Shown here: positions 1 to 8,463 of the stretch, piece by piece
How positions within the stretch are numbered: position 1 is the stretch's first letter
Layout of the letters: the number at the start of each line of letters is the position of its first letter
Program-made: the position numbers and the translations under genes
Origin: Planctomycetota bacterium
Lineage (GTDB): Bacteria > Planctomycetota > UBA8108 > UBA1146
DNA length: 64,000 bases
Reading direction: 5' to 3'
NCBI GenBank assembly: GCA_014240375.1
Contig: JAAZXB010000009.1
Span: 80,405-144,404 of the forward strand
Notes under the pieces: model-generated
Databases searched by the model: none
Seen by the model: only the letters and a program-made list of their open reading frames with translations
What the model was told of the DNA's origin: nothing

Positions 1-143
1 TTCTGGCACGGGATCCAGCGCACCTCTTCCACTTCAGCAAGTTGCAGTGCCGCTCTCGCCAGTTCGACATGGCCGCGATGGATGGGGTCGAAGACTCCTC
101 CTAGCAGTGCAAGCGGGCGAGAATCGTGATCCGTTGGGCACAA
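1..143 (-). CDS. nadD: Nicotinate-nucleotide adenylyltransferase, N-terminal part (runs off window)
   Basis: NadD transfers an adenylyl group from ATP to nicotinate mononucleotide in NAD synthesis. The reverse strand reads RPLALLGGVFDPIHRGHVEL, which holds the family's GGxFDPIHxGH nucleotide-binding motif near the N-terminus. The gene is missing from the supplied ORF track because its end lies outside the window. I chose the TTG at 143 because a perfect GGAGG lies 8 nt upstream, and this leaves 11 residues before the core motif, close to the usual NadD start. The same frame stays open upstream to ATGs at 191 and 374, but those would add an unusual Pro/Ser-rich extension and have weak or no ribosome binding site. 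Only about 47 codons are visible. Confidence 0.82.
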   Translation of the reverse strand, partial: MCPTDHDSRPLALLGGVFDPIHRGHVELARAALQLAEVEEVRWIPCQ

Positions 144-377
144 CTGTCTGACCTCCTGAGAGTGGTAAGGCTCGGGGCAATCGAATGGCATCGAACCCTC
201 TGGATGCGGGGGAGTCCAGTCCACAATAGGACGATCTGGAGATGTCTTCTGGGCGAGAGGGTCGAGGGGAGTCGAGATCGGTTCCAGGGGATAGGCACAG
301 GCGGATTCGGATGATCTGTGGCCGCTCGACCCGGTAGATTCAGTGTCCCTGGCCGCAGCCCTTCTAGGTGGCATCGC

Positions 378-406
378 TTGTCACACCATCTCGTCAGAAG
401 TAGAAT
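378..406 (+). promoter_or_regulatory. Predicted sigma70-type promoter of ald
   Basis: TTGTCA (378-383) and TAGAAT (401-406) each match the consensus at 5 of 6 positions and are separated by exactly 17 bp. Transcription would start near 413, giving ald an untranslated leader of about 190 nt. Prediction by eye only. Confidence 0.6.
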
Positions 407-419
407 CCGGGACTAGGCT

Positions 420-450
420 TGAGATGGAAACGGTTGGACCGGAGATCTCA
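420..450 (+). promoter_or_regulatory. Leader hairpin upstream of ald
   Basis: TGAGAT (420-425) pairs with ATCTCA (445-450), and inside it CGGT (431-434) pairs with ACCG (438-441) around a TGG loop. It begins about 7 nt after the predicted transcription start. It does not match a riboswitch class I recognise, and no poly-T run follows. Confidence 0.3.
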
Positions 451-601
451 GTGAACCAGATCGGGTTCGGCGGCCTATCACTGATTGTGGTGGCGCCGAC
501 CGCCCCGTATCGGGATCATCGAACGGCAGAACTAGATTTCGCAGAAAATCGACCAGGATCCCCGGTAAACCCTGAATTGAGTGAACAGAAGGAGCCCACA
601 A

Positions 602-1744
602 ATGACCGTGCGAACCATCGGAGTTCCCAAGGAGATCAAGCAGCAAGAGCAGCGAGTCTCCCTGGTTCCCTCAGGAGCCTTTCTCTTGATCCAGGCGGGA
701 CACGTCGTGCTGGTGGAGAAGGGTGCCGGAGTGGGAAGTGGCATCTCGGACCAGGAATATGTCAGTGCCGGTTGCCAGATGAGCGACACTGCAGCCGAGG
801 TGTGGGAGCAATCGGAGATCATCGTCAAGGTGAAGGAGCCGCTCGCATCCGAGTATTGCTATCTGCGCAGCGATCTCATCGTCTTCACCTTCTTCCACTT
901 TGCTGCCTCTCGTGAATTGACCGACGCATGTCTCGATTCGGGAGTCTCTGCGGTCGCCTACGAAACCATCGAGGGAGCCAATGGATCGCTGCCGTTGCTG
1001 ACACCGATGAGCGAGGTTGCCGGTCGAATGTCGGTGCTTGCCGGAGCCCGAAATCTGCAGTGCCAGAATGGTGGCAGGGGAGTGCTCTTGCCGGGAGTCC
1101 CGGGGGTTGAACCCGGCCGCGTGTTGGTCCTTGGCGGTGGAGTGGTGGGTGCCAATGCCGCTCGAATGGCCGCTGGACTCGGTGCTCGGGTGAAGATCTT
1201 CGATATCGATCTGGAGCGATTGCGCTATCTCGATGAGACGATGCCCGCCAACGTCAACACCTGCTTCTCGACCCCTTTCGCCATCCATGATTCGGTGCAG
1301 CAGGCAGATCTGGTCATCGGGGCGGTGCTGGTGGCGGGTGATCGAGCCCCGGTCCTGGTGCCCAGGGAGTGGCTCAAGGAGATGCCCAAAGGCTCGGTAA
1401 TCGTCGATGTGGCGGTGGATCAGGGCGGTTGTGTCGAGACTTGCAAGCCGACCACCCACGCCGATCCGACCTATGTCATCGACGGTGTTGTTCACTATTG
1501 CGTGGCCAACATGCCTGGTGCCGTTTCGCGGACCTCGACCTTTGCCCTGACCAATGCAACTCAGCCCTATCTGCTGGAACTGGCCGCGAATGGGCTCCAC
1601 TCCTTTGTCCATGGCGACCACCTCAAGGCTCAGGGCCTCAATGTCAGCAACGGAAAGGTCTTCCATCGTGGAGTGAGCAAGACCTTTGCCATGCCACTGC
1701 ACCCGATCGATGATCTACCCGCCATCGGTGGTGCCGTCAGGTGA
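602..1744 (+). CDS. ald: Alanine dehydrogenase
   Basis: This cytoplasmic enzyme interconverts L-alanine and pyruvate plus ammonia with NAD. The protein is 380 aa, close to the family norm of about 370. It opens with the typical TIGVPKEIKQQEQRVSLVPS, carries the E-K-G-AG-GSG-D-Y segment, FTFFHFAAS in the catalytic domain, and the Rossmann motif VLGGGVVGANAARMAAGLGA around residues 170-190. The ORF track starts at a GTG (581), but the ATG at 602 is preferred because AAGGAG lies at 589-594, 7 nt upstream, and the resulting N-terminus matches the family. Its stop overlaps the next start by 4 nt (GTGA), which suggests translational coupling to the polyprenyl synthase gene. A strong promoter lies at 378-406. 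Confidence 0.93.
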   Translation: MTVRTIGVPKEIKQQEQRVSLVPSGAFLLIQAGHVVLVEKGAGVGSGISDQEYVSAGCQMSDTAAEVWEQSEIIVKVKEPLASEYCYLRSDLIVFTFFHFAASRELTDACLDSGVSAVAYETIEGANGSLPLLTPMSEVAGRMSVLAGARNLQCQNGGRGVLLPGVPGVEPGRVLVLGGGVVGANAARMAAGLGARVKIFDIDLERLRYLDETMPANVNTCFSTPFAIHDSVQQADLVIGAVLVAGDRAPVLVPREWLKEMPKGSVIVDVAVDQGGCVETCKPTTHADPTYVIDGVVHYCVANMPGAVSRTSTFALTNATQPYLLELAANGLHSFVHGDHLKAQGLNVSNGKVFHRGVSKTFAMPLHPIDDLPAIGGAVR

Positions 1745-2772
1745 TCGCGGGCAGCGGTGGAGCCGTCGAAGATAGTCCCATTGAGAAATCGCTAGCGCTG
1801 ACACGTCTCTACCAACCGATCGTCGAGGAGATGAAAGCGCTGCGTGAATATCTTCATGATGAGTTCGCATCGTCAGAACCATTTGTGAACGAGTTGCTCG
1901 AGCATCTCGCCAAGTTCAGGGGGAAGCAGATCCGGCCGGCGTGTGTTTTTCTGGCGGGAAAGTGCTTTGGCGAGACCCACCGTGATCACATACGCTGTGC
2001 CGCCGTGGTGGAATTGATTCATACCGCGACCCTCGTTCATGATGATCTGCTCGATCAGGCCGACATCCGCCGTCGTGTGGATACGGTTCACAGCCGGTAC
2101 GGTGATCGAGCCGCCATCTTGCTCGGCGATATTATCTATGCGCGCGGGTTCGTCATCTCCACCGAGGTCGAGGGTGCGGCCAGGCAACTGGCGGAATGCA
2201 CCAGGGAGATCTGCGTCGGAGAGATGCTTCAGGTCGGGAGTGCGGGCGATCTGAACCTTTCAGAAGAGCAGTATTTCGAGATCATCCACCGCAAGACTGC
2301 GATCCTGTATGGCCTCTCTTGCCGACTGGGCGCAACTCTCTCGGGAGCCAGTGACAAGCAGGCGGACGCATTGGAGCGATTCGGGATACTGCTGGGAACT
2401 GCCTTCCAGATCGCCGATGATGCGCTCGATCTGGTGGGCGATCAGGAGAAGGTCGGGAAATCCCTCGGCACCGACCTGGTCAATGGCAAGATGACCTTAC
2501 CGCTGATTTTGTTGCGAGACCGACTCGATGAGAAGAGGCGTGAGTCTCTGATGCAGCTGCTGGAAGCGGCCGCTGCCGGTCACTCCGACAACGCCGCACA
2601 TGCAAAGCTATTGAAGTGGTTCGAGCAGAAGGGGATCCTCGATAGGGTCCAGCAGCGAGCCAGCGATTCGATCGATGGGGCGCTCGAAGCGCTTCGAGAC
2701 GCTTCGGGGCCCGGTCCTGCGCGCGAGCGACTCGAAGAGCTGGCCCGATTCGTGGTCCGGCGCGAACTGTAG
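1741..2772 (+). CDS. Polyprenyl diphosphate synthase (octaprenyl/heptaprenyl type)
   Basis: A trans-isoprenyl diphosphate synthase that extends allylic diphosphates with isopentenyl diphosphate, most likely to make a quinone side chain or the undecaprenyl precursor. It has both aspartate-rich motifs, DDLLDQADIRR (about residue 100) and DDALDLVG (about 220), the substrate motif GKQIRP near residue 60, and GDIIYARG. The length of 343 aa fits long-chain synthases (IspB/HepT-like) better than farnesyl synthase. Product chain length cannot be read from sequence. The GTG start lies within the ald stop (GTGA overlap), and translation from a downstream start such as the ATG of MKALREY is possible. 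The gene ends 9 nt before moaC. Confidence 0.88.
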   Translation: MIAGSGGAVEDSPIEKSLALTRLYQPIVEEMKALREYLHDEFASSEPFVNELLEHLAKFRGKQIRPACVFLAGKCFGETHRDHIRCAAVVELIHTATLVHDDLLDQADIRRRVDTVHSRYGDRAAILLGDIIYARGFVISTEVEGAARQLAECTREICVGEMLQVGSAGDLNLSEEQYFEIIHRKTAILYGLSCRLGATLSGASDKQADALERFGILLGTAFQIADDALDLVGDQEKVGKSLGTDLVNGKMTLPLILLRDRLDEKRRESLMQLLEAAAAGHSDNAAHAKLLKWFEQKGILDRVQQRASDSIDGALEALRDASGPGPARERLEELARFVVRREL

Positions 2773-2781
2773 GAGAGGGTG

Positions 2782-3276
2782 ATGACGGCCAAAGGAAAGT
2801 CTCAACTTTCACATACCGATGACGAGGGTAACGCACGAATGGTCGATGTCGGAGACAAGGCCGTGACCGACCGCCGCGCTGTCGCCGAGGGCATGATCCG
2901 CATGCAAGTCTCGACCTTGCGCCTGATCATCGATGGTGAAGTACAAAAAGGGGATGTGCTGGCAGTGGCGAGGCTCGCAGCCATCCAGGGTGCAAAGCAG
3001 ACCTCGAACTTGATACCACTCTGCCATCCTCTGCCACTCGACAATGTCGCCGTGGAGATGGAAGAGGGTGAAGACGACGATGGCGGGTGGGTTCGCATGT
3101 CCGTGACGACACGAGTCACCGCGCGTACCGGCGTCGAGATGGAAGCACTGTCGGCAGTGTCGGTCGGTTTGTTGACCATCTACGATATGTGCAAGGCGGT
3201 CGATCGAGGGATGGAGATTTGCGGTGTGCGATTGCTCGAGAAATCGGGTGGCCGCAGTGGAGACTGGACTCGCTGA
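2782..3276 (+). CDS. moaC: Cyclic pyranopterin monophosphate synthase MoaC
   Basis: MoaC makes cyclic pyranopterin monophosphate in the first stage of molybdenum cofactor synthesis, working after the radical SAM enzyme MoaA, which is not in this window. The 164 aa protein has the typical [20 protein letters not shown] start, the [16 protein letters not shown] segment with the active-site LCHPLPL, and the C-terminal [18 protein letters not shown] chose ATG 2782 over GTG 2779 because AGGAGA at 2771-2776 is better spaced. mobA and moeA, later steps of the same pathway, lie elsewhere in the window on the minus strand, so the pathway is scattered rather than in one operon. Confidence 0.95.
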   Translation: MTAKGKSQLSHTDDEGNARMVDVGDKAVTDRRAVAEGMIRMQVSTLRLIIDGEVQKGDVLAVARLAAIQGAKQTSNLIPLCHPLPLDNVAVEMEEGEDDDGGWVRMSVTTRVTARTGVEMEALSAVSVGLLTIYDMCKAVDRGMEICGVRLLEKSGGRSGDWTR

Positions 3277-3303
3277 ACTGATTTTTCCTGGAGGAAACAA
3301 CGG

Positions 3304-4170
3304 ATGGCACAGATCATCGATGGCAAGGCACGGGCGAAAGAGATTCGCAAGCAACTGAAAGGGCGAGTGCACGACTTCCAGGTCGAGACTGGCCACCCTC
3401 CCGGGCTGGGAGTGATCCTGGTGGGAGAAGATCCGGCCAGTGCCGTCTATGTGAGAAACAAGGAGCGGGCCTGCGCCAGGACCGGAATTCGCTCCTTCCA
3501 CCATCCACTGGCGAAAGACGCGACCCAGCAACAACTGGAGCAACTGATCGACCAGCTCAATGAGGATCCACAAGTGCACGGGATCCTCCTCCAGTTACCG
3601 TTGCCTTCGCACCTCGATGCCGAGCCTCTGTTGTTGAGGATCTCTCCCGACAAGGATGCGGACGGCTTCCATCCGGTCAATGCCGGCAGACTCGCGGTAG
3701 GACAGCCGACTTTCGTTCCCTGTACTCCGCTCGGTTGTATCGATCTGCTCCAGACTGCAGGAGTTACCCTTCAGGGAGCCGATGCTGTGGTGGTAGGTAG
3801 ATCCAACATCGTCGGAAAGCCGGTCGCTCAACTGTTGCTTGCAGAGGGCGCAACGGTGACGATCTGTCACTCGAAGACCCAGAACCTGGCCGCACACATC
3901 GGGCGTGCGGATGTGGTGGTGGCCGCGGTCGGTCGTCCAGAGATGATCCGAGGAGAATGGATCAAACCTGGAGCCGCGGTGATCGATGTGGGAATCAATC
4001 GAATCGACGACGGTTCGATCGTCGGAGACGTCGAATTTGAGGCCGCCAGTGAACGCGCCGGGTGTATCACTCCCGTACCTGGTGGTGTCGGCCCGATGAC
4101 GGTGGCCAAATTGCTCGAGAACACCCTTGCGGGAGCGATTCGGTTCGAGGAGTGCAAACTACAAGAGTGA
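3304..4170 (+). CDS. folD: Methylenetetrahydrofolate dehydrogenase / methenyltetrahydrofolate cyclohydrolase
   Basis: FolD oxidises 5,10-methylene-THF and hydrolyses the product to 10-formyl-THF, supplying one-carbon units for purines and fMet-tRNA. The 288 aa length is typical. Visible motifs are GLGVILVGEDPASAVYVRNK with the catalytic Lys region, HGILLQLPLPSHLD, the DVDGFHP-like KDADGFHPVNAGRL, GADAVVVGRSNIVGKPVAQLL in the NADP domain and the C-terminal PGGVGPMTVAKLLENT. ATG 3304 has GGAGG at 3290-3294. mutL begins 11 nt downstream, so the two genes are probably co-transcribed. Confidence 0.96.
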   Translation: MAQIIDGKARAKEIRKQLKGRVHDFQVETGHPPGLGVILVGEDPASAVYVRNKERACARTGIRSFHHPLAKDATQQQLEQLIDQLNEDPQVHGILLQLPLPSHLDAEPLLLRISPDKDADGFHPVNAGRLAVGQPTFVPCTPLGCIDLLQTAGVTLQGADAVVVGRSNIVGKPVAQLLLAEGATVTICHSKTQNLAAHIGRADVVVAAVGRPEMIRGEWIKPGAAVIDVGINRIDDGSIVGDVEFEAASERAGCITPVPGGVGPMTVAKLLENTLAGAIRFEECKLQE

Positions 4171-4181
4171 CGGAGATTTCG

Positions 4182-5948
4182 ATGGAGCCATCCGGGAATC
4201 AGATCATCAAGTTGCCAGCGTTGCTGGTCGATCAGATCGCCGCCGGCGAAGTGGTCGAGAGACCGTCCTCGGTGGTCAAGGAACTGATCGAAAATTCACT
4301 GGATGCGGGTTCGTCGCTGATCGATGTCGAACTCGAAGACGGGGGCAAGCGCCTGATCCAGGTGACCGACGATGGTCAGGGGATCGAGCCGTCACAACTC
4401 CCTCTGGCGCTAACGAGCCATGCCACCTCGAAGTTGAAGGTGGCTGAGGACCTTCACCGGATCTTGACCCTTGGATTTCGTGGTGAGGCACTCGCCAGTA
4501 TCGCGGCGGTAGCGACGGTGGAGATCGCGTCTCGTACTGCAGATGAAGAGGTAGCCCACAGGGTCCAGGGCAGCGAGGGGACCATCGAGATTCAATCGCC
4601 GATCGCGATGAGGCCGGGAACCCGGGTTGCGGTCAAGGATCTGTTCTCTGCAGTGCCCGCTCGTCGTCGCTTTCTCAAGGCCAGTTCCGCAGAAGTGGCT
4701 CGCTGCTCTGCAGCCCTCAAGGGCGCAGCACTGGCCCATCCTACCGTCGGCTTCTCCCTCACTCATGACGGGAGAACGGTGCTGAAGTACCGCGCCGATC
4801 AATCGCTCTCCGAGCGAATTTCGGAGGTGCTGGGCTCGGAGATCGGTGGCCGGATGATTGCAGTTTCCGGTGATGATGGTGTGTCGGGGTGGGTGGCGCG
4901 TCCCGATCTCCAGCGCAGGAATGGCGATGGGATCTGGACCTTTCTCAACGGGAGACCACTTCGAGACCGCGTACTTCAGCACGCAGTGCGTGAAGGATAC
5001 CGTGGCTTTCAGATTCCAGGGCAGTATCCGGTCGCGGTGGTCGGGATCGAACTCGATCCTGGTGAAGTCGATGTCAACGTGCATCCTTCGAAACTGGAAG
5101 TTCGCTTTCGCAATCGAGAAGATGTTCACCGGAAAATTCGACGGGCGATCCGCTGTGCGCTGGAGAGCGCGGGATCGGTTCCCAACTTACCGCTGGAAGA
5201 TTCGGCATTGCCCGATCTGATTCCGGCGGCTGGGCATGTCGAGATGGTCTCTTCGGATGTGAATGGCGAGCGAGTTGTCGAGCGAGCGGCTCCCTTTGGC
5301 GACCCGGTCGCCTGTGCCGATCCTTTGATCACGGGTCCGCGGGAAGCACTGGTGGAGAGACCAAATCTGGTGAGAGATTCGGTCCGGGTCTTCCAGGTGC
5401 GAGACTCGTTTTTGGTGTTGGAAGAAAACGATGGCTTACGTGTCATCGACCAGCACGCACTGCACGAAAAGATCCTCTACGAGAAGATTCTCGTCGCTCG
5501 AGAGCAAGGAACTCTTTGTCAAGGATTGCTGGTGCCGGAGCCGGTGCCGCTCGATCCGGATCAATGGTCGCTGTTTGTCGAGTACAAGGAGGCACTGGCG
5601 GAATTGGGACTGGAAGCGGAAGAGTTCGGCGATGGGGTGGCGCTGGTGAGAGCGGTTCCCCAGGGATTTGAATCGAGCGATCCGGCCGATCTGCTGCGAG
5701 AGGTCCTGGTCAAGTTCGAGTCGGTTCGCAGTTCAGCAGCCGCACTTCCCGATCTGCGGGAGCGGTTACTCCAGACGATGGCCTGCAAGGCTGCTGTGAA
5801 GGCGGGTCAGCCACTTTCCCCGGAGGCTCAGGAGGATCTGATCCAGGGGCGAGAACAGGCCTTTCAGCCGTGGAATTGCCCGCACGGGCGACCCTCGGAA
5901 CTGTTCATCTCCTGGCAAGAGTTGGAGCGACGTTTCGACCGCAAATGA
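4182..5948 (+). CDS. mutL: DNA mismatch repair protein MutL
   Basis: MutL couples mismatch recognition by MutS to strand cleavage. The N-terminal GHKL ATPase shows ENSLDAGS, DDGQGIE and FRGEALASI within the first 110 residues. The C-terminal domain has DQHALHEKILYE, matching the metal-binding endonuclease motif DQHAx2Ex4E, followed by ACKAAVKAGQPL and CPHGRP. This MutL should therefore nick DNA itself, as expected in bacteria without MutH. The ORF track starts at 4062 inside folD. ATG 4182 is preferred because the protein then begins just before IIKLPALLVDQIAAGEVVERP, with GGAG at 4172-4175. The protein is 588 aa. Its partner mutS is at 52755-55460. Confidence 0.95.
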   Translation: MEPSGNQIIKLPALLVDQIAAGEVVERPSSVVKELIENSLDAGSSLIDVELEDGGKRLIQVTDDGQGIEPSQLPLALTSHATSKLKVAEDLHRILTLGFRGEALASIAAVATVEIASRTADEEVAHRVQGSEGTIEIQSPIAMRPGTRVAVKDLFSAVPARRRFLKASSAEVARCSAALKGAALAHPTVGFSLTHDGRTVLKYRADQSLSERISEVLGSEIGGRMIAVSGDDGVSGWVARPDLQRRNGDGIWTFLNGRPLRDRVLQHAVREGYRGFQIPGQYPVAVVGIELDPGEVDVNVHPSKLEVRFRNREDVHRKIRRAIRCALESAGSVPNLPLEDSALPDLIPAAGHVEMVSSDVNGERVVERAAPFGDPVACADPLITGPREALVERPNLVRDSVRVFQVRDSFLVLEENDGLRVIDQHALHEKILYEKILVAREQGTLCQGLLVPEPVPLDPDQWSLFVEYKEALAELGLEAEEFGDGVALVRAVPQGFESSDPADLLREVLVKFESVRSSAAALPDLRERLLQTMACKAAVKAGQPLSPEAQEDLIQGREQAFQPWNCPHGRPSELFISWQELERRFDRK

Positions 5949-6064
5949 GATGCGGTTGGCTTCCCGACACAAGCCCTTCATGGTAGTTCTATAGCCACGT
6001 TGACGGGCGTTCTTACTGCACTCCTTTGTTACTCGCTGACTGGTCGGCGTTGCATGAGGTATCG

Positions 6065-7153
6065 ATGGAACCGAAGGCTGTCAATCCTGAGATGATCGTG
6101 GCGCTGGCCTCTGGGCTGGCTGCAACCCGTCGTCGCCGGATCCGCGAGAAACTCGAGTCGGTGGGAGCCACCGTCTCGCTGGTGGAGGGCTCGGAGCGTC
6201 ACTACTTCGAGTTACGAGGTGAAATCGCCGCACTTCAGACCCTTTCCATCGACAGTTGGCCCGGAGTTGCCAAGGTGATGGTGCTGGGCGAGTCTGCGAT
6301 GCACTGGGCTCCCGACAAAGCGAAGGATTGCGCTCCGATCCAGGTTGGAACTCATACGGTGGGCGTGGGAGAGTTGACGATCATCGCTGGTCCTTGCGCC
6401 ATCGAGGAGCAGGAGCGAGCCCTGAGAATCGCCGAGCGAGTCGGAGCCACTGGCGCCGATCTGTTCAGGGGCGGGGCCTACAAGCCTCGGACTTCCCCTT
6501 ATGCATTTCAAGGGCTGGGAGCCGATGCCTTGCCGATCCTCGAGCAGGTTCGTCGCCAGACAGGTCTGGGGATCATCACGGAGGTACTCGATGCTCGAGA
6601 TGTCGAGCGAGTCAGCCAGGTCGCTGACATGCTTCAGGTGGGCAGCCGCAACATGCACAATTACTCATTGCTGAAGGAACTGGGACAGGCCTCGACACCG
6701 GTGTTGTTGAAGAGAGGCTTTGCTTCGACCATCGATGAGTGGCTGATGGCTGCGGAATACATCCTCAGTGGTGGTAACTCGATGGTAGTCCTGTGCGAGC
6801 GCGGAATCCGCTGCGGAGCTGCCAGTCGCAAGGTGGTGCTGGATCTGGGAGCGATCTCTGAGGTGAAGCAGCGGACTCATCTACCAGTTTTCATCGACCC
6901 GTCCCATGGCAGTGGTGAGGCGTACCGGGTTCCTTCACTGGCCCGGGCTGCGGTGGCAGCGGGAGCCGATGGATTGCTGATCGAGGTTCACGATCAACCG
7001 TGGGAGGCGCTCTCGGATGGGCGTCAGGCATTGACCCCTGAGCAGTTCGATCAACTGGTTCCCGAACTGCGGAGCATTCGAACCGCACTGGGCGAGAAAA
7101 AAACCGAGTACTCGGAGCATGTGGTGGAATCTTCCAGCGGGGAGGAACGTTGA
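6065..7153 (+). CDS. aroF: 3-deoxy-7-phosphoheptulonate (DAHP) synthase, type I-beta with N-terminal regulatory domain
   Basis: Condenses phosphoenolpyruvate with erythrose 4-phosphate, the first shikimate-pathway step. The catalytic barrel starts near residue 85 and shows TIIAGPCAIEE, FRGGAYKPRTSPYAFQG, VGSRNMHNY, LLKRG and FIDPSHGSGEAYRV. The first 80 residues (MIVALASG...RREKLES-like) resemble the ferredoxin-like or ACT-like regulatory domain fused to Thermotoga-type DAHP synthases that confers aromatic amino acid feedback, which is an inference here. ATG 6065 is chosen over the track's TTG 6026 because GAGG lies at 6056-6059. The stop overlaps the start of ymfF (TTGA), with GGAGG at 7141-7145 inside this gene. 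The 116 bp before it shows no clear terminator. Confidence 0.92.
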   Translation: MEPKAVNPEMIVALASGLAATRRRRIREKLESVGATVSLVEGSERHYFELRGEIAALQTLSIDSWPGVAKVMVLGESAMHWAPDKAKDCAPIQVGTHTVGVGELTIIAGPCAIEEQERALRIAERVGATGADLFRGGAYKPRTSPYAFQGLGADALPILEQVRRQTGLGIITEVLDARDVERVSQVADMLQVGSRNMHNYSLLKELGQASTPVLLKRGFASTIDEWLMAAEYILSGGNSMVVLCERGIRCGAASRKVVLDLGAISEVKQRTHLPVFIDPSHGSGEAYRVPSLARAAVAAGADGLLIEVHDQPWEALSDGRQALTPEQFDQLVPELRSIRTALGEKKTEYSEHVVESSSGEER

Positions 7154-8463
7154 CTCGCCCAGGACCATCCGGCTGGTCAGACTTCGAGTCGAGCGAGATC
7201 GCTCCCGGTGCTTCGCTGCACATCCGCCAGGAATCGAGAAGGAAAACCAGCCGCCTGAGGGTCTCCTGGATCCACAATATGGGACCGGATGCGGCTCAGA
7301 ATTGCCTGGTTCCTTCCTGCCTGCTGAGAGGCTCGCGCTCCTTCCCCTCGTTGAGGGAGATCAGTCGAAGAAGTGAAGAACTCTGGGGGCTCGGGATCGG
7401 CGGGTCGATCGACCGGGCAGGACAGTTGCAGATTGTCTCGATCAATGCAGAGTTTGCAGAAGATTCTCGCCTCCCTGGAGGTGAGGGGGTGCTCTCCGAT
7501 GCGGTCGATTTCATTCGAGAAGTGATCCTACAGCCGCACCTGGTCGAGGGTTGTTTCGATGAAGATACGGTCAGTTCCGAGGTGTCTCAGCACCGCAGAA
7601 GCATCGAGGGGCGCTTCGATGATAAGCGCTCCTGGGCGATGCAACGCTGTATCGAGGAGACATGTCACGACGAACCATGGCGCTTCCATGAGTACGGCAC
7701 CATCGAGTCGCTCGATCAAGCGACCGCGGAGTCGGTCACCGCAGATTGGAAGAAGTCCATCGGGAGTGCACCGATGCACGTGCATTTCAGTAGCGAGGCC
7801 AGATCCGATTCGATCACCGAAATATTGCTTCCGCTCTTTGACGGGCATGATCAGCAAACCGCAACTCTTGCCGATCGCTTTCCGCGCAAGGGTGCCGGGG
7901 AGGTCCGGGAGTTGGAGGAACACTTCCACGGGCAGCAGGCCAATCTGGTGATTTCATTTCGAACCTCCACCGGCCATGGCGACCCCCTTCAGGAATCGAT
8001 GATGATCGCCTGTGGAGTGATCGGTGGATTTCCGCACTCGCGCCTCTTTACCCAGGTCCGGGAGAAGCAGAGCCTCTGTTATTCGGTCAATGCTCTCTTC
8101 GATGGCAGTTCTGGAATGATGCTGGTCAATGCCGGGATCGATGGGGATACCGCGATTCAGACCCGCGAGAGCATCCTCGAGCAGATCGATGTGGTGAAGA
8201 GAGGCGAGTTCTCGGCAGACGAGTTTCAGATGACCCTCGATGCATGGGATTCAAGATTGAGGATGACCCAGGATTCTCCCGCCTCCCTGGCAGAGTTCGA
8301 TCTGGTCTCGCGACTGATCGGGAGAGACCCGACCATCGATGGATTGCGTGAGCGAGTCTCACGAGTGACTCGAGAGGGGGTCATCGAGGCGGCAAACCGG
8401 CTCGAGACCGACCTGATCTACCTGCTTTCTCCGGAGGATGACCAGAGAGAGGACTTACAGTGA
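7150..8463 (+). CDS. ymfF: M16-family peptidase-like protein, YmfF type (lacks zinc motif)
   Basis: A 437 aa member of the M16B peptidase family without HxxEH, so it is probably the non-catalytic half of a pair. The C-terminal half has LFTQVREKQSLCYSVNA, the Arg/Tyr pair that M16 partners use to complete the active site. The next gene carries the catalytic HxxEH half. Bacillus YmfF and YmfH have this inactive/active arrangement and are annotated as associated with EF-P modification. Here efp lies 3 kb downstream, separated by a transporter gene. The TTG start overlaps the aroF stop and has GGAGG only 4 nt upstream. The function of the pair in this organism is unknown. Confidence 0.78.
   Translation: MTRPGPSGWSDFESSEIAPGASLHIRQESRRKTSRLRVSWIHNMGPDAAQNCLVPSCLLRGSRSFPSLREISRRSEELWGLGIGGSIDRAGQLQIVSINAEFAEDSRLPGGEGVLSDAVDFIREVILQPHLVEGCFDEDTVSSEVSQHRRSIEGRFDDKRSWAMQRCIEETCHDEPWRFHEYGTIESLDQATAESVTADWKKSIGSAPMHVHFSSEARSDSITEILLPLFDGHDQQTATLADRFPRKGAGEVRELEEHFHGQQANLVISFRTSTGHGDPLQESMMIACGVIGGFPHSRLFTQVREKQSLCYSVNALFDGSSGMMLVNAGIDGDTAIQTRESILEQIDVVKRGEFSADEFQMTLDAWDSRLRMTQDSPASLAEFDLVSRLIGRDPTIDGLRERVSRVTREGVIEAANRLETDLIYLLSPEDDQREDLQ

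Larger units (their letters stand above)
144..601. other. Non-coding gap between divergent nadD and ald
   Basis: This 458 bp stretch separates nadD on the minus strand from ald on the plus strand. It holds a good sigma70-type promoter at 378-406 pointing to ald, a leader hairpin at 420-450 and the ald ribosome binding site at 589-594. ORFs in the track here (101-298, 126-314, 343-915, 413-646) have no recognisable domain and overlap real genes, so I treat them as shadows. Confidence 0.6.

Noticed and set aside
343-915. 190 aa ORF upstream of and overlapping ald
   Set aside because: It overlaps ald by about 310 nt in another frame, has no ribosome binding site and no recognisable motif.
671-1702. 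343 aa minus-strand ORF opposite ald
   Set aside because: Shadow of the well-supported alanine dehydrogenase, with no domain and His/Asp/Arg-rich composition typical of antisense frames.
6000-6032. Possible aroF promoter starting with TTGACG
   Set aside because: A good -35-like box, but no acceptable -10 at 16-18 bp spacing.
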